Positions 53,063 through 62,619 are shown, counted from the stretch's first letter. The stretch is DNA of 64,000 nt from Erythrobacter ramosus (GCF_009828055.1 NZ_WTYB01000003.1:151642-215641); one strand, 5' to 3'. Made by a program: numbers and translations. Notes: generated by a model from the letters alone, not told the origin.

Positions 53063-54022
53063 TCAACGGGTCGCAAGGAACAGCGTATAGGCGACATAGA
53101 GCACCACCAGCACGCCGCCCTCGATCCGCGTAAGCCGCCAGCCACTGCGCAATTGTGCGAGGAGCAGCAGCGTCACTCCAAGCATTACCCAGATATCGAA
53201 ACTGGCGATCTCGGCTGGCACTTCGATCGGCTTGATGACGGCGGTGATCCCGAGGATCCCGAGGACATTGTAGATGTTTGAGCCGACGATATTGCCGAGT
53301 GCGACGTCCTCGTGCTTGCGCAGGACGGCGATCACGCAGGCAATCAGTTCGGGCAAGCTGGTGCCGACTGCGACCACGGTGAGGCCGATGACGCTCTCCG
53401 AAACGCCGGCAGCGCTCGCCAGCACAGTTGCGCCGTCGACCAGCAGGCCTGCGCCAATGATCGCGGCGGCAAGCCCCGCCACGATCATGCCGCCAAGGAT
53501 CACCGGGCCGGTGTCGGGCGGTACGGGGCGATCTTCGGCCTCGGCCTCGTGGCGCGCGCCCTCGGGGCAGGGCGCCGCGCTTTCGGACTTGTAGGCCCAC
53601 CAGACATAGCCGACGAGGCAGGCGATCAATCCAAGGCCGACCAAAGGCCCGATGACGCCAAGCATCACCGCGCCGGTGCACAGCAGCGCCGATCCGCCCA
53701 GCGCAATCGCATCGCGCTGAAATGCCGCCGGATTGACATTCAGCGGCAGAATTACCGCCGAAAGGCCGAGGATGAACAGGATGTTCGCGATGTTCGATCC
53801 CACGACATTGCCGATCGCGATGCCCGGTGATCCGGCCAGCGCTGCCTGCACGCTCGTCGCCAGTTCCGGGGTCGAGGTGCCGAAGCCGACGATCGTCAGC
53901 CCCGCCAGCAACGGCGAAATGCCGAGCCGCGCCGCCATGCCGACTGCGCCGCGCACCAGCAATTCGCCGCCCAGCGCGAGCAGGACAAGGCCACCAGCCA
54001 CCAGCAGGATCGAGTTGGTCAT
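53063..54022 (-). CDS. Calcium/sodium antiporter (CaCA family)
   Basis: The ATG at 54022 (GAGGCC upstream) gives 319 residues with about ten membrane segments in two inverted halves. Each half carries the CaCA alpha-repeat: VGFGTSTPELATSVQAAL with GNVVGSNIANILFILGL in the first, and VAVGTSLPELIACVIAVL with GNIVGSNIYNVLGILGI in the second. These hold the ion-binding acidic residues. A central cytoplasmic loop is charged (CPEGARHEAEAEDRPVPPD). It exchanges Na+ (perhaps H+) for Ca2+ at the inner membrane, as in YrbG. It lies divergent from the Tat-signal gene at 54219. Confidence 0.93.
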   Translation of the reverse strand: MTNSILLVAGGLVLLALGGELLVRGAVGMAARLGISPLLAGLTIVGFGTSTPELATSVQAALAGSPGIAIGNVVGSNIANILFILGLSAVILPLNVNPAAFQRDAIALGGSALLCTGAVMLGVIGPLVGLGLIACLVGYVWWAYKSESAAPCPEGARHEAEAEDRPVPPDTGPVILGGMIVAGLAAAIIGAGLLVDGATVLASAAGVSESVIGLTVVAVGTSLPELIACVIAVLRKHEDVALGNIVGSNIYNVLGILGITAVIKPIEVPAEIASFDIWVMLGVTLLLLAQLRSGWRLTRIEGGVLVVLYVAYTLFLATR

Positions 54023-54218
54023 AAAGGCCTCGGATGGTTGAAATCGCCCCAATCCTAGCCGTTTAGGGCGGGCAGGTGAAGCAGGACAGGCCCGGTTCTG
54101 CACGGACGTCTGGCAGCCCCGGCACGGGCGCAGCATGGCCTCTTCGCAGACAATTGTCAGACTGATGGCGTGATGCTAAATCTGCAACCTGGGTCGTTTG
54201 GCACGTCGGGGGGGCGTG

Positions 54219-55274
54219 ATGGACGGATATGACCTTGACCGGCGCACGGTGCTGCAAGGCAGCCTTGGCGCTTTGGGAGTGATGGCAGGGGGCGGTCTGG
54301 CCGCCCCGGCGCGGGCAGCGGACACGATGGTGCCGCTGGGTGCCATGAGCCTCAAGAATTATCATCAGGTGATGGCCAAGGTGCTGGCCCGGACCGACCG
54401 GATCGCGGTACCATCTTTTCGCTTTGGCCTCGTCATGCGCAACGGCATGGGCGCGAGCGGCGGTTCTGGCGCGAGCTCGGTGGATCTGAAAGCGGATCTG
54501 GTCGGGGTCGATGTGGAGATGATGCGCCAGTTGGCCCATCTGGCCTTCAGCGACTTCATCGAACGGCTGCGTGCCACAGGCCGCACTGTGCTCGGCTGGA
54601 ACGAGATTTCGGGCACCGAGGGCTATCAGAAACTCGAACCGACGACCGATCCCTTCGTCAAGAAGCCCTTTGCGGATTCGCGGACAGTAGCGGTGGTCAG
54701 CCCGGAATATCTGCCGCTGCTCACAATCGGGCCGGAAGCACCGCTGTCTGATCGTTCGCCGTTCAATCTCAAGAATGCGCGTGCATTGAACGCCATGTCC
54801 GCCGCACTCAAATGCCTGGTGATGATCCCCAGCCTGGTGATGGACTTTGCCGCGCTCACCGGCAGCGGGCACCGGGTCTATGGCGCGGGCGCGATTGTCG
54901 GGATCCAGCCGGGGCTGTTTCTGGTGCCGGGGTTCACCCATTGCAATTTCTACCACGCCAAGATCGCTCTGGCGGGCGAGGGCGGCCGGTTGATCCTCGA
55001 AGACCGTGTCGCGGTGGGGCAGGCGGGTGAGCTGGTGCAGACCGGCAGCTACAACAACCGCGACGAGATCGAGCAATGGAACACCTATGTCCGCAGCAAC
55101 GCGTGGTGGACCGAGCCGAACATGGCTGCGCCTGACCGCCCGACCTCGGCTTACGATTTTTCAAGCTACCAGTACCGGATCGATCCCGGATTGCTGCAAA
55201 CAGCCGTGATGGACGCTGCGCGCGCGACGCACGGGCTTTACATGGGGGTGATCAATGCCAATCGTCCGGCCTAG
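54219..55274 (+). CDS. Exported protein with twin-arginine signal, function unknown
   Basis: The ATG at 54219 follows GGGGGG. The 351-residue product starts with a twin-arginine leader (Arg8-Arg9 in LDRRTVLQGSLGALGVMAGG, cleavage about 33 at ARA-AD). The mature protein has no motif I recognise. It holds serine/glycine-rich and aromatic segments (FRFGLVMRNGMGASGGSGAS, GSYNNRDEIEQWNTYVRSNA) and a buried hydrophobic stretch (ALKCLVMIPSLVMDFAALTG). Folding before export suggests a bound cofactor or rapid folding. It overlaps the next exported protein gene by 20 bases, so the two are probably co-expressed and work together. The Tat translocase genes are at 35704-37236. Confidence 0.8.
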   Translation: MDGYDLDRRTVLQGSLGALGVMAGGGLAAPARAADTMVPLGAMSLKNYHQVMAKVLARTDRIAVPSFRFGLVMRNGMGASGGSGASSVDLKADLVGVDVEMMRQLAHLAFSDFIERLRATGRTVLGWNEISGTEGYQKLEPTTDPFVKKPFADSRTVAVVSPEYLPLLTIGPEAPLSDRSPFNLKNARALNAMSAALKCLVMIPSLVMDFAALTGSGHRVYGAGAIVGIQPGLFLVPGFTHCNFYHAKIALAGEGGRLILEDRVAVGQAGELVQTGSYNNRDEIEQWNTYVRSNAWWTEPNMAAPDRPTSAYDFSSYQYRIDPGLLQTAVMDAARATHGLYMGVINANRPA

Positions 55275-55923
55275 CCTCGTTGCAGCAATGCTGGCGCTGA
55301 CCGCGCCGGCGGCCGCGCAAACCAATCCGCTGGCTGGCGATACGCAGGCCCCGCAAACAGCCGCGGCGACCGATGCTTTGGGCGGCGTGATTGTCCCGTC
55401 CAAAGAGCGTGGCCAGTTGCACCCCGATCCCGCATTGGCCGACACTGGCGGCGTCGTGTTTGCCGATGACCTGGGGTGGTATCGCTTCACCATGGCCGAT
55501 GGCGGCACGACCAGCCTTGATGGCACCATGCGCAAGTTCGAATTTCCGGCCGGGACAATCCCCACCACCTGCTTTGCAGTGCGGGTGCCTGACACGTCCT
55601 TCGGCGAGTTTTCCTTCGGCCAGATCCAGGCAGAGCTGGAGACCCTCTACACGCCGTTCGATCCCCTGATTGTCGAGGCGGGTTTCACGATCGATGATCG
55701 CAAGACGCTGGTGCTGGATGCCGCCGGACAGCGCACGGCATCGCCGTTCAAGCTGCTCGGCTGGGATTCCCGCAACGCCGATGGCTTGAGGGTCACATGG
55801 AGCATGATGCCTTCGCCCGTGGGGCAATTGCTGTTTGCCTGTTCCGGCGCCGATCCGGGCCACCATCGCGAAGTGATCCAGCGCTACCTGCGGATCGGAT
55901 CGGGCATGACTTCACCGCCCTGA
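55255..55923 (+). CDS. Exported protein of unknown function, partner of 54219 gene
   Basis: The 222-residue protein begins with a Sec-type signal peptide (MPIVRPSLVAAMLALTAPAAAQ). The mature part is beta-rich and holds two cysteines (TTCFAVRVPD, FACSGADPG) that may pair in the periplasm. Family is not recognised. The start overlaps the preceding gene by 20 bases, and a terminator follows, so 54219-55923 forms a two-gene operon of exported proteins. Confidence 0.78.
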   Translation: MPIVRPSLVAAMLALTAPAAAQTNPLAGDTQAPQTAAATDALGGVIVPSKERGQLHPDPALADTGGVVFADDLGWYRFTMADGGTTSLDGTMRKFEFPAGTIPTTCFAVRVPDTSFGEFSFGQIQAELETLYTPFDPLIVEAGFTIDDRKTLVLDAAGQRTASPFKLLGWDSRNADGLRVTWSMMPSPVGQLLFACSGADPGHHREVIQRYLRIGSGMTSPP

Positions 55924-55950
55924 TCCCGAAACGACCCTGACCCCGAAACA

Positions 55951-55980
55951 ACAAGGCCCGGGACATTGCCCGGGCCTTGT
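55951..55980. terminator. Terminator between convergent genes (upper hairpin)
   Basis: A perfect 12-bp stem (55951-55962 with 55969-55980, loop ACATTG) begins 28 bp after the stop of the exported protein gene. The stem ends in ACAA/TTGT, but no long U-run follows. Confidence 0.65.
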
Positions 55981-55995
55981 GCTTTGCGATGAAGG

Positions 55996-56026
55996 GCAGG
56001 CCCGGTGCTGACGCATCCGGGCCTGC
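55996..56026 (-). terminator. Hairpin downstream of glnA
   Basis: A 10-bp stem (55996-56005 with 56017-56026) lies just past the glnA stop on the minus strand. It is followed on that strand by CCTTCATC, so as an intrinsic terminator it is only fair; with the hairpin at 55951 it separates two converging transcripts. Confidence 0.5.
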
Positions 56027-56033
56027 GTGCTTC

Positions 56034-57443
56034 TTACATCGAGTAATACATATCGTATTCGACCGGGCACGGGGTGGTTTCGGTGCGGATCACCTCTTCC
56101 CATTTCAGCTCGGCATAGGCGTCGATCTGGTCTTTGGTGAACACGTCACCCTTGATCAGGAATTCATAATCCGCCGCGAGGCTGTCCAGCGCTTCACGGA
56201 GCGAACCGCACACGGTCGGCACTTCGGCGAGTTCGGCCGGCGGCAGATCGTAGAGGTTCTTGTCCATTGCCTCGCCCGGGTGGATCTTGTTCTCGATCCC
56301 GTCGAGCCCAGCCATCAGCAGCGCCGAATAGCACAGGTAGGGGTTGGCCATCGCGTCGGGGAAGCGGAATTCCACGCGCTTGGCCTTGTCGCCCGTTCCG
56401 TAAGGAATGCGGCACGACGCCGAGCGGTTACGCGCCGAATAGGCCAGCAGCACCGGCGCTTCGAAGCCCGGCACCAGACGCTTGTAGCTGTTGGTGGTCG
56501 GGTTGGTGAAGGCGTTCAGCGCCTTGGCATGCTTGATCACGCCGCCGATGAAGTAGAGGCACATTTCCGACAGACCGGCATACTCATTGCCGGCAAACAT
56601 CGGCTTGCCATCTTTCCAGATCGAGATGTGGGTGTGCATCCCCGAGCCGTTATCGGCCTTGATCGGCTTGGGCATGAAGGTCGCGGTCTTGCCGTAAGCA
56701 TGGGCGACCTGATGCACGACATACTTGTAGATCTGCATGCGGTCAGCGGTCTGCACCAGCTTGCCGAAGGTCAGGCCCAGCTCGTGCTGAGCGGCGGCGA
56801 CTTCGTGGTGGTGCTTGTCGCAGGGCAGGCCCATTTCGAGCATGGTCGAGACCATCTCGGCGCGGATGTCGACAGCGGAATCGACCGGCGCAACCGGGAA
56901 GTAACCGCCCTTGGCACGCGGGCGGTGGCCCATGTTGCCGTTCTCGTATTCCTTGCTGGTGTTACCCGGCAGTTCGATATCGTCGATCGCGAAGCCCGAT
57001 CCGGCGTAGCCGTCTTCGAAGCGCACATCGTCGAACATGAAGAATTCGGCTTCGGGGCCGACATAGACGGTGTCACCGATGCCGGTCGACTGGAGGTAGG
57101 CTTCGGCGCGCTTGGCCGTGGTGCGCGGATCGCGGCTGTACCATTCGCCCGTCGAAGGCTCGACGATGTCGCAGTTGATGATCAGCATCGGCGTGGCGCT
57201 GAAGGGATCGATCCACGTTTCGCTGAGATCGGGCTTCAGAATCATGTCAGATTCGTTGATGACCTTCCAGCCGGCGATCGACGAACCGTCGAACATCAAG
57301 CCGTCCTCAAGCTCGTCTTCGCCCAGGATGCCGGCGACCATGGTGAGGTGCTGCCACTTGCCCTTGGGGTCAGTGAAGCGCAGATCGACCCACTCGATTT
57401 CCTCGTCCTTGATCAGCTTCAGGACGTCTTTTGCTTTCGACAT
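56034..57443 (-). CDS. glnA: Glutamine synthetase type I
   Basis: The 469-residue enzyme has the GSI signatures: [17 protein letters not shown] near the N-terminus, [16 protein letters not shown] with the ATP-binding residues, and [11 protein letters not shown]. Tyr398 in [11 protein letters not shown] is the site adenylylated by GlnE, so the enzyme is of the GSI-beta regulated class. It makes glutamine from glutamate, ammonia and ATP. It is 68 bp downstream of glnB on the same strand, the classic glnBA operon, and is probably driven by the sigma-54 promoter upstream of glnB. Confidence 0.97.
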   Translation of the reverse strand: MSKAKDVLKLIKDEEIEWVDLRFTDPKGKWQHLTMVAGILGEDELEDGLMFDGSSIAGWKVINESDMILKPDLSETWIDPFSATPMLIINCDIVEPSTGEWYSRDPRTTAKRAEAYLQSTGIGDTVYVGPEAEFFMFDDVRFEDGYAGSGFAIDDIELPGNTSKEYENGNMGHRPRAKGGYFPVAPVDSAVDIRAEMVSTMLEMGLPCDKHHHEVAAAQHELGLTFGKLVQTADRMQIYKYVVHQVAHAYGKTATFMPKPIKADNGSGMHTHISIWKDGKPMFAGNEYAGLSEMCLYFIGGVIKHAKALNAFTNPTTNSYKRLVPGFEAPVLLAYSARNRSASCRIPYGTGDKAKRVEFRFPDAMANPYLCYSALLMAGLDGIENKIHPGEAMDKNLYDLPPAELAEVPTVCGSLREALDSLAADYEFLIKGDVFTKDQIDAYAELKWEEVIRTETTPCPVEYDMYYSM

Positions 57444-57511
57444 TTGTGTAGTGCCTCCGATATAAATTCAGGCCGGCCCGCCGGTGTGGCTGGGCAGGAG
57501 AGGGTGGAAAA

Positions 57512-57952
<441 letters not shown>

Positions 57953-58003
57953 TCAAGGGTAGGGATGTCTTTCGCCGATGACCTGCGGTTAGCAAGATTA
58001 TGG

Positions 58004-58022
58004 TGCACTGCGCAATGGTGCA
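58004..58022. promoter_or_regulatory. NtrC-like binding dyad upstream of glnBA
   Basis: TGCAC-N9-GTGCA (58004-58022) resembles the NtrC site TGCACC-N5-GGTGCA, although the spacer is 2 bases longer than the enteric consensus. It is about 110 bp upstream of the sigma-54 promoter, a normal distance for an enhancer, and is embedded in two TGGTGCAC direct repeats. No other gene is in the 57851-58070 gap. Confidence 0.5.
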
Positions 58023-58070
58023 CAGCATCTGACCGGGGGTTGCCTAAATTTTAAGCAAGAGTGCGCGTCG

Positions 58071-59000
58071 TCAGAGGCGCAAGCCGGTGGTCTCGGGCAG
58101 GCCGCACATAATGTTGAGGTTCTGGATCGCGGCCCCCGATGCGCCTTTGCCAAGGTTGTCGAGCCGGGCGATCAAGCGGGCCTGCGCGCCGTCGGCCGAA
58201 CCGCAGACGTGAAGCGTCAGGCCGTCCCACGGCGCGGCGGATTTCAGCAGCAGCAACTCACCGGGAACCGGATCGAGCGGCGCGACCGCGACAAACGGGC
58301 TGTCCGAATAATACGCCGCCAGCGCCGCGTGAAGTGCAGCAGGCGAGGGGCGGCCGGGAAGCGCGGCGAGCGGCAGCGGGACATCGACCACCATGCCCCG
58401 GTGCGCCGGGATCACGCTCGGTGAGAATACCGGCGCGTGGGTAAGGCCCGCATAGGCCTGCATCTCGGCCAGGTGCTTGTGGCCCATCTGAAGGCCATAG
58501 GCGCGAAACGCGATGTCGGTGTCCTCTTCGAACCGAGCAATCAGCGCGTTGCCGCCGCCCGAGTAGCCGCTGACCGCGTTGACGGTGTAGGGCCAGTCGG
58601 CAGGGAGCAGCCCTACGCGCACCAGCGGGACGACCAGCGCGAGGAAGCCGGTGGGGTAGCACCCCGGGTTGCTCACGAATTGGGCATTGGCGATTTTGGC
58701 GTGCCCGATCAGCTCGGGAAAGCCATAGGTCCAGCCGTCCGCCACGCGGTGCGCGCTGGAAGCGTCGATGATGCGCGTGTTCGCCCCCTCGGCAAGCGTC
58801 ACCGCGTCCTTTGCTGCATCGTCGGGCAGGCAGAGGATCGCGATATCGGCGGCATGGAGCGCGTCGCGGCGGGCGCTCTCGTCCTTGCGCTGGGCGTCGT
58901 CCAGCGCCAGCAGCTCGAATTCGCCGCGACCCTGCAACCGCTCACGGATTTCCAACCCGGTGGTGCCTGCCGCACCGTCGATGAACAGGCGGATCGCCAC
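58071..59000 (-). CDS. argC: N-acetyl-gamma-glutamyl-phosphate reductase (type 2)
   Basis: The 309-residue enzyme matches the short type-2 ArgC: nucleotide-binding FIDGAAGTTGLEIRERL at the N-terminus and the nucleophile Cys114 in VSNPGCYPTGFLALV, plus the late PAHRGMVVDVPL. It reduces N-acetylglutamyl phosphate with NADPH in arginine synthesis. It follows the short SH3-like gene with a gap of 4 bases. The upstream neighbours (aminopeptidase, SH3-like) are not arginine genes, so the arginine pathway is dispersed here. Confidence 0.95.
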   Translation of the reverse strand: MAIRLFIDGAAGTTGLEIRERLQGRGEFELLALDDAQRKDESARRDALHAADIAILCLPDDAAKDAVTLAEGANTRIIDASSAHRVADGWTYGFPELIGHAKIANAQFVSNPGCYPTGFLALVVPLVRVGLLPADWPYTVNAVSGYSGGGNALIARFEEDTDIAFRAYGLQMGHKHLAEMQAYAGLTHAPVFSPSVIPAHRGMVVDVPLPLAALPGRPSPAALHAALAAYYSDSPFVAVAPLDPVPGELLLLKSAAPWDGLTLHVCGSADGAQARLIARLDNLGKGASGAAIQNLNIMCGLPETTGLRL

Positions 59001-59004
59001 CGCC

Positions 59005-59367
59005 TCAGGCTTCTTCGGGAGCGAGTTCGCTCGCCCGGCACCAGCCGCTTGGCCCTTGCGGACCCGGGCAGCCCCACACCCATTCGCCCGCTAGGTCGAG
59101 CAGTTCGAACCGGGTGCCGGGGGCGAGTTGCGCGAACACCTCGGCGTCACCGCGCGGGTTCAGCCTGAGACCGGCCCCGGCTGCGCCCACAGTATGGACA
59201 TGCGGGATCACGTAGTGCGCAGCGAGGTGGGTGCCCGCCAGCGCCATATGCGCCAGATCGCCGCGCAGCGGCAGCGTGCCGGGCGCAGGCTTTTCAACCG
59301 GGCCCTTCAGACCCAGCACGCCGGCCGGCACTGCGTATTCCGAATTGTCGCGAGCCGCGCCGTTCAT
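59005..59367 (-). CDS. Short SH3-like protein, possibly a truncated C40 (NlpC/P60) peptidase
   Basis: The 120-residue protein has no signal peptide. Its N-terminal part reads LPLRGDLAHMALAGTHLAAH, then a bacterial SH3-like fold (LRLNPRGDAEVFAQLAPGTR, FELLDLAGEWVWGC, PSGWCRASEL). From memory of the family, this resembles the N-terminal SH3 part of C40 (NlpC/P60) peptidases that sit next to leucyl aminopeptidase genes in sphingomonads, but the catalytic domain with its Cys-His pair is absent; the ORF stops 4 bp before argC. It is either a natural single-domain protein or a truncated gene. It is co-directional with the aminopeptidase (91 bp gap). Confidence 0.65.
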   Translation of the reverse strand: MNGAARDNSEYAVPAGVLGLKGPVEKPAPGTLPLRGDLAHMALAGTHLAAHYVIPHVHTVGAAGAGLRLNPRGDAEVFAQLAPGTRFELLDLAGEWVWGCPGPQGPSGWCRASELAPEEA

Positions 59368-59458
59368 CTGCGTTCCGTTGGCCTTTGCCGGTAGAGCCGT
59401 GCGTTGCCCCGCTTCGGCGTGGCAGGGCCGTTAGCGGCAAGTCGCCTCTGGAGCAAGC

Positions 59459-60844
59459 TCAGGTGCCGTACCGGGCGCGGAGCGCGTGCCACGATGCGCG
59501 CAGCCCCAACCCGCGCCCACCGCGTGCGCGTCCGGGCTTGGGTGCGGGGGTCCAGGCAAAGGTGTCGAAATGCACCCAGTCCAGCCCCTCTCCCACGAAG
59601 CGGTCGAGGAACAGTCCGGCGACGCTGGCGCCCGCAAAGGGGTTGCTCGCCGAGTTCGCCATGTCGGCAACATCGGAGGCAAGATATTCGCGGTAAGCTT
59701 CGTGCAGCGGCAGGCGCCAACCGGCGTCGTCATTGGCCTTGCCGGCCGCAAGGAAGGCCTCCGCCGTCTCGTCACGCCGCGCCATCAGCGCGGGCAGATC
59801 AGGGCCGAGCGCCACCCGCGCCGCGCCCGTCAGGGTGGCGAAATCGACGATCAGATCAGGGTTCTCCTCGGACGCGCGGGTCAGCGCATCGCCGAGGATC
59901 AAGCGGCCCTCGGCATCGGTGTTGTCGATCTCGACCGTCAGCCCCTTGCGGCTGGCGAGCACATCGCCCGGGCGGAAGGCGCCGCCGGAGATGGCGTTTT
60001 CGACAGCGGGGATCAGCAGATGCAGCCGCACCTTCAGCCGCGTGCCCATGATCAACCCGGCCAGCGCCAGCGCGTGGGCTGCGCCGCCCATGTCCTTCTT
60101 CATCAGGCGCATCCCGGCGCCCGGCTTGATGTTGAGGCCGCCGCTATCAAAGCACACGCCCTTGCCGACCACCGCCAGCACCGGGTGCTTGGGATCGCCC
60201 CAGACGAGGTGCATCAGCCGCGGCGCATGGTGACGCGATGCCGCCCGGCCGACCGCGTGCACCATCGGATAGCCCCGTTCCAGCGCATCACCGCGCACCA
60301 CGGTCAGCTCCGCCTTGTGCCCCTTGGCGAGCTTCTCGCATTCGGCCTCCAGCGCGGCTGGGCCCATGTCCTCAGGCGGCGCATTGACCAGATCGCGCAC
60401 CATGCATTCGGCCTGTGCTTCAGCGAGATAACCGTCGATCTGCCCCACCTGCCCGGTCAGGAGCACGCGCGGGCCCGGTCCCTTGTCCTCGCTCTTGTAG
60501 CGGGAGAAACGGTATTGCCCCGTAACCCACCCGAACATTGCCGGGCCGGGGTCTCCGGTGGCCACCCGGTACACACCCTCGGGCAGTTCCTCGGCGAGCT
60601 TGGCGAGGCACCAGCTCGACAGGCTTTCAGGGTTCGCCACCCCGCTGACCACGAACCACGAATCCCCCTCAGGAATGATCGCATATTGATACCCGCCGCC
60701 TTCGAATTTCTGCGCGGCGAGGCTCGCGCGCTGGCCTGCGGTGAGGGCTTTGGCAAAGGCTTCGAAGCCGTCCTTGTTCACCAGATGAATGGCAATCGCA
60801 TCCTCGCCGCGGTCGGGCCGGATCAGTGCTTTGGGTTCGCTCAT
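59459..60844 (-). CDS. Leucyl aminopeptidase family protein (M17)
   Basis: The 461-residue cytoplasmic enzyme has the M17 metal-binding features: VVGKGVCFDSGGLNIKPGAG (lysine and aspartate ligands), KKDMGGAAHALALAGLI, and NTDAEGRLILGDAL, which holds the two acidic ligands. It removes N-terminal residues from peptides using two zinc or manganese ions. The N-terminal domain is the variable one (IRPDRGEDAIAIHLVNKDGF). It is the first gene of a minus-strand run with the SH3-like gene and argC. Exact specificity is not predictable. Confidence 0.93.
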   Translation of the reverse strand: MSEPKALIRPDRGEDAIAIHLVNKDGFEAFAKALTAGQRASLAAQKFEGGGYQYAIIPEGDSWFVVSGVANPESLSSWCLAKLAEELPEGVYRVATGDPGPAMFGWVTGQYRFSRYKSEDKGPGPRVLLTGQVGQIDGYLAEAQAECMVRDLVNAPPEDMGPAALEAECEKLAKGHKAELTVVRGDALERGYPMVHAVGRAASRHHAPRLMHLVWGDPKHPVLAVVGKGVCFDSGGLNIKPGAGMRLMKKDMGGAAHALALAGLIMGTRLKVRLHLLIPAVENAISGGAFRPGDVLASRKGLTVEIDNTDAEGRLILGDALTRASEENPDLIVDFATLTGAARVALGPDLPALMARRDETAEAFLAAGKANDDAGWRLPLHEAYREYLASDVADMANSASNPFAGASVAGLFLDRFVGEGLDWVHFDTFAWTPAPKPGRARGGRGLGLRASWHALRARYGT

Positions 60845-60911
60845 TCCCGTTCCATAATCGTGAGCACGCCGATGTCACCAGCAGATTCGGCGCGGGGGAG
60901 GGAATGCACCG

Positions 60912-61757
60912 ATGAGTGTTCGTCAAATGTTCCAGCTGAAATATCAGCCACTCGCCAATAACCGTGCAACGACTGGGCAACGGATGGGTACTGGCGCGCG
61001 GCTGGCGCGGCTGTTGCTGGCGACTACGGTGCTGGCTGTGCCCGCCGCCGCGCAGGAGGCCGAGCCCGAGCCGCTGCCGCCGGGCACGGTGTCGTTCAAG
61101 GATGAAGAAGTGCGGGATGAGGCCGAGCGTGACTTCTCCTACACCTGGCCCGCCGAAGTCGCCGCAGTTCCCGCGCTCGTCCGCCGCTTCACCGCTGACC
61201 GGACCGAAATGCTCGCCGACCAGAAGGCCGATTTCGCCGAAGGCCTGAGCTATGCCAATGCCGAGGGCTGCTTCGGCTGCAACCGCTCGATCGACAAGAG
61301 CTGGTCGGTGGTCACCGATGTCCCGCGCTATCTGGTGCTATCCGGGGCCTTCTACGTCTATTCGGGCGGCGCGCATGGCAACACGGGCTACGAAACGCTG
61401 GTGTGGGACCGGCAGGCGAGGAAAGCCTTTGATTCCAAGACAATGTTCCGGTCATCTAAGGCTTTGCAGGAGGCGCTCGGCGATCCGTGGTGCAAGGCGC
61501 TGAAGGCGGAGCGGAATCAGCGGCTGGGTGAGGAATACGGCGACGATTCCGTCTTTCCCTGCCCGCCGATTTCCGATCTGGAGGTGCAGCCCACCTCGTC
61601 CGACGGCAAGAGCTTCGACGGACTCGAACTGCTGGCCGAACCCTATGTCGCAGGCTCCTATGCCGAGGGTATTTACCAGGTGACGCTGCCGGTCACGCCC
61701 GCGGTAATCGCGGTGGTCAAGCCACGTTACAGGGCGGCTTTTGCGCCGGGAAAGTAG
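60912..61757 (+). CDS. Exported protein with DUF4163/DUF3298-like (RsiV-type) domain
   Basis: The ATG at 60912 has GGAGGGA at a good distance; a later in-frame ATG (60984) would put the signal peptide (LLLATTVLAVPAAAQ) nearer the start but lacks a ribosome site. The product is up to 281 residues. After the signal peptide come FSYTWPAEVAAVPALVRRF, a cysteine pair region (NAEGCFGCNRSI) and GGAHGNTGYETLVWDRQ, the hallmark of DUF3298/RsiV-like domains. Such domains bind lysozyme in RsiV of Bacillus; here the function is unknown, and no sigma factor gene is adjacent. It is divergent from the aminopeptidase gene. Confidence 0.82.
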   Translation: MSVRQMFQLKYQPLANNRATTGQRMGTGARLARLLLATTVLAVPAAAQEAEPEPLPPGTVSFKDEEVRDEAERDFSYTWPAEVAAVPALVRRFTADRTEMLADQKADFAEGLSYANAEGCFGCNRSIDKSWSVVTDVPRYLVLSGAFYVYSGGAHGNTGYETLVWDRQARKAFDSKTMFRSSKALQEALGDPWCKALKAERNQRLGEEYGDDSVFPCPPISDLEVQPTSSDGKSFDGLELLAEPYVAGSYAEGIYQVTLPVTPAVIAVVKPRYRAAFAPGK

Positions 61758-61789
61758 CTTTTTGGCGCGGCCCTCGCTATGTAGGCCCC

Positions 61790-62617
61790 ATGCACGAATA
61801 TCAACTTGTCGACGGCGACCAGACCGTCCTTCGCGATGGCACCATCAAACTGCATGGGCCGGATGGCTTTGACGCGATGCGCAAGGCCGGGCGGCTCGCC
61901 GCCGAAATCCTCGACGCCTGCGCCGATCTGGTGCGCCCCGGCGTCACCACCGGAAGCATCGATGATGCCGTTCGCGGCATGATGCTGGATGCGGGCGCGG
62001 TGCCAGCTACGCTGGGCTATCGCGGCTATGCGCACTCGTCCTGCATCTCGATCAACCATGTGATCTGCCACGGTATTCCGGGCGACAAGATGCTGAAGGA
62101 TGGCGACATCCTCAACATCGACGTCACCCCGCTTGTGGATGGCTGGCATGGCGATACGTCGCGGATGTTCTACGCGGGCGAGCCTTCGCTGAAGGCGAAA
62201 AAGTTGGTCGAAGTGACCTATGAATGCCTGATGCTCGGCATCGCGGCGGCCCAGCCCGGCGCGCGGCTGGGCGATATCGGCGCGGCAATTGAAGCGCACG
62301 CGAACCAGTTCCGCTACGGCGTGGTACGCGAATTCTGCGGGCATGGCCTCGGCCGCCTGTTCCACGACGCGCCCGAGGTGGTCCATGCGGCCAAGGCTGG
62401 GACGGGGCCGGAGCTGAAGCCGGGGATGTTCTTCACCATCGAACCGATGATCAACCTCGGCAAGCCCTGGGCCAAGGTGCTGGGCGATGGGTGGACGGCG
62501 GTGACGCGGGACAAGAGCCTGTCGGCGCAGTTTGAACACTCGATCGCGATCACCGAAACGGGCAACGAGATTTTTACGAAGAGCCCGACCGGGCGGGATT
62601 GCCCGCCTTACGCGTAG
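61790..62617 (+). CDS. map: Methionine aminopeptidase type I
   Basis: The 275-residue enzyme shows all metal ligands: Asp in NIDVTPLVDGWHGDTSRMF, His in GHGLGRLFHDAP, and glutamates in FTIEPMIN and SAQFEHSIAITETG. The substrate-side histidine is in SCISINHVICHGIP. It removes initiator methionine from new proteins. The N-terminus (LRDGTIKLHGPDGF) is an extension of about 15 residues. It is close to the first palindromic repeat (3 bp gap), which probably ends its mRNA. Confidence 0.96.
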   Translation: MHEYQLVDGDQTVLRDGTIKLHGPDGFDAMRKAGRLAAEILDACADLVRPGVTTGSIDDAVRGMMLDAGAVPATLGYRGYAHSSCISINHVICHGIPGDKMLKDGDILNIDVTPLVDGWHGDTSRMFYAGEPSLKAKKLVEVTYECLMLGIAAAQPGARLGDIGAAIEAHANQFRYGVVREFCGHGLGRLFHDAPEVVHAAKAGTGPELKPGMFFTIEPMINLGKPWAKVLGDGWTAVTRDKSLSAQFEHSIAITETGNEIFTKSPTGRDCPPYA

Positions 62618-62619
62618 TT

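Noticed and set aside
59486-60961. A 491-codon plus-strand frame opposite the M17 aminopeptidase
   Set aside because: Antisense shadow with His/Arg-rich low-complexity composition; the aminopeptidase metal-binding motifs are on the minus strand.
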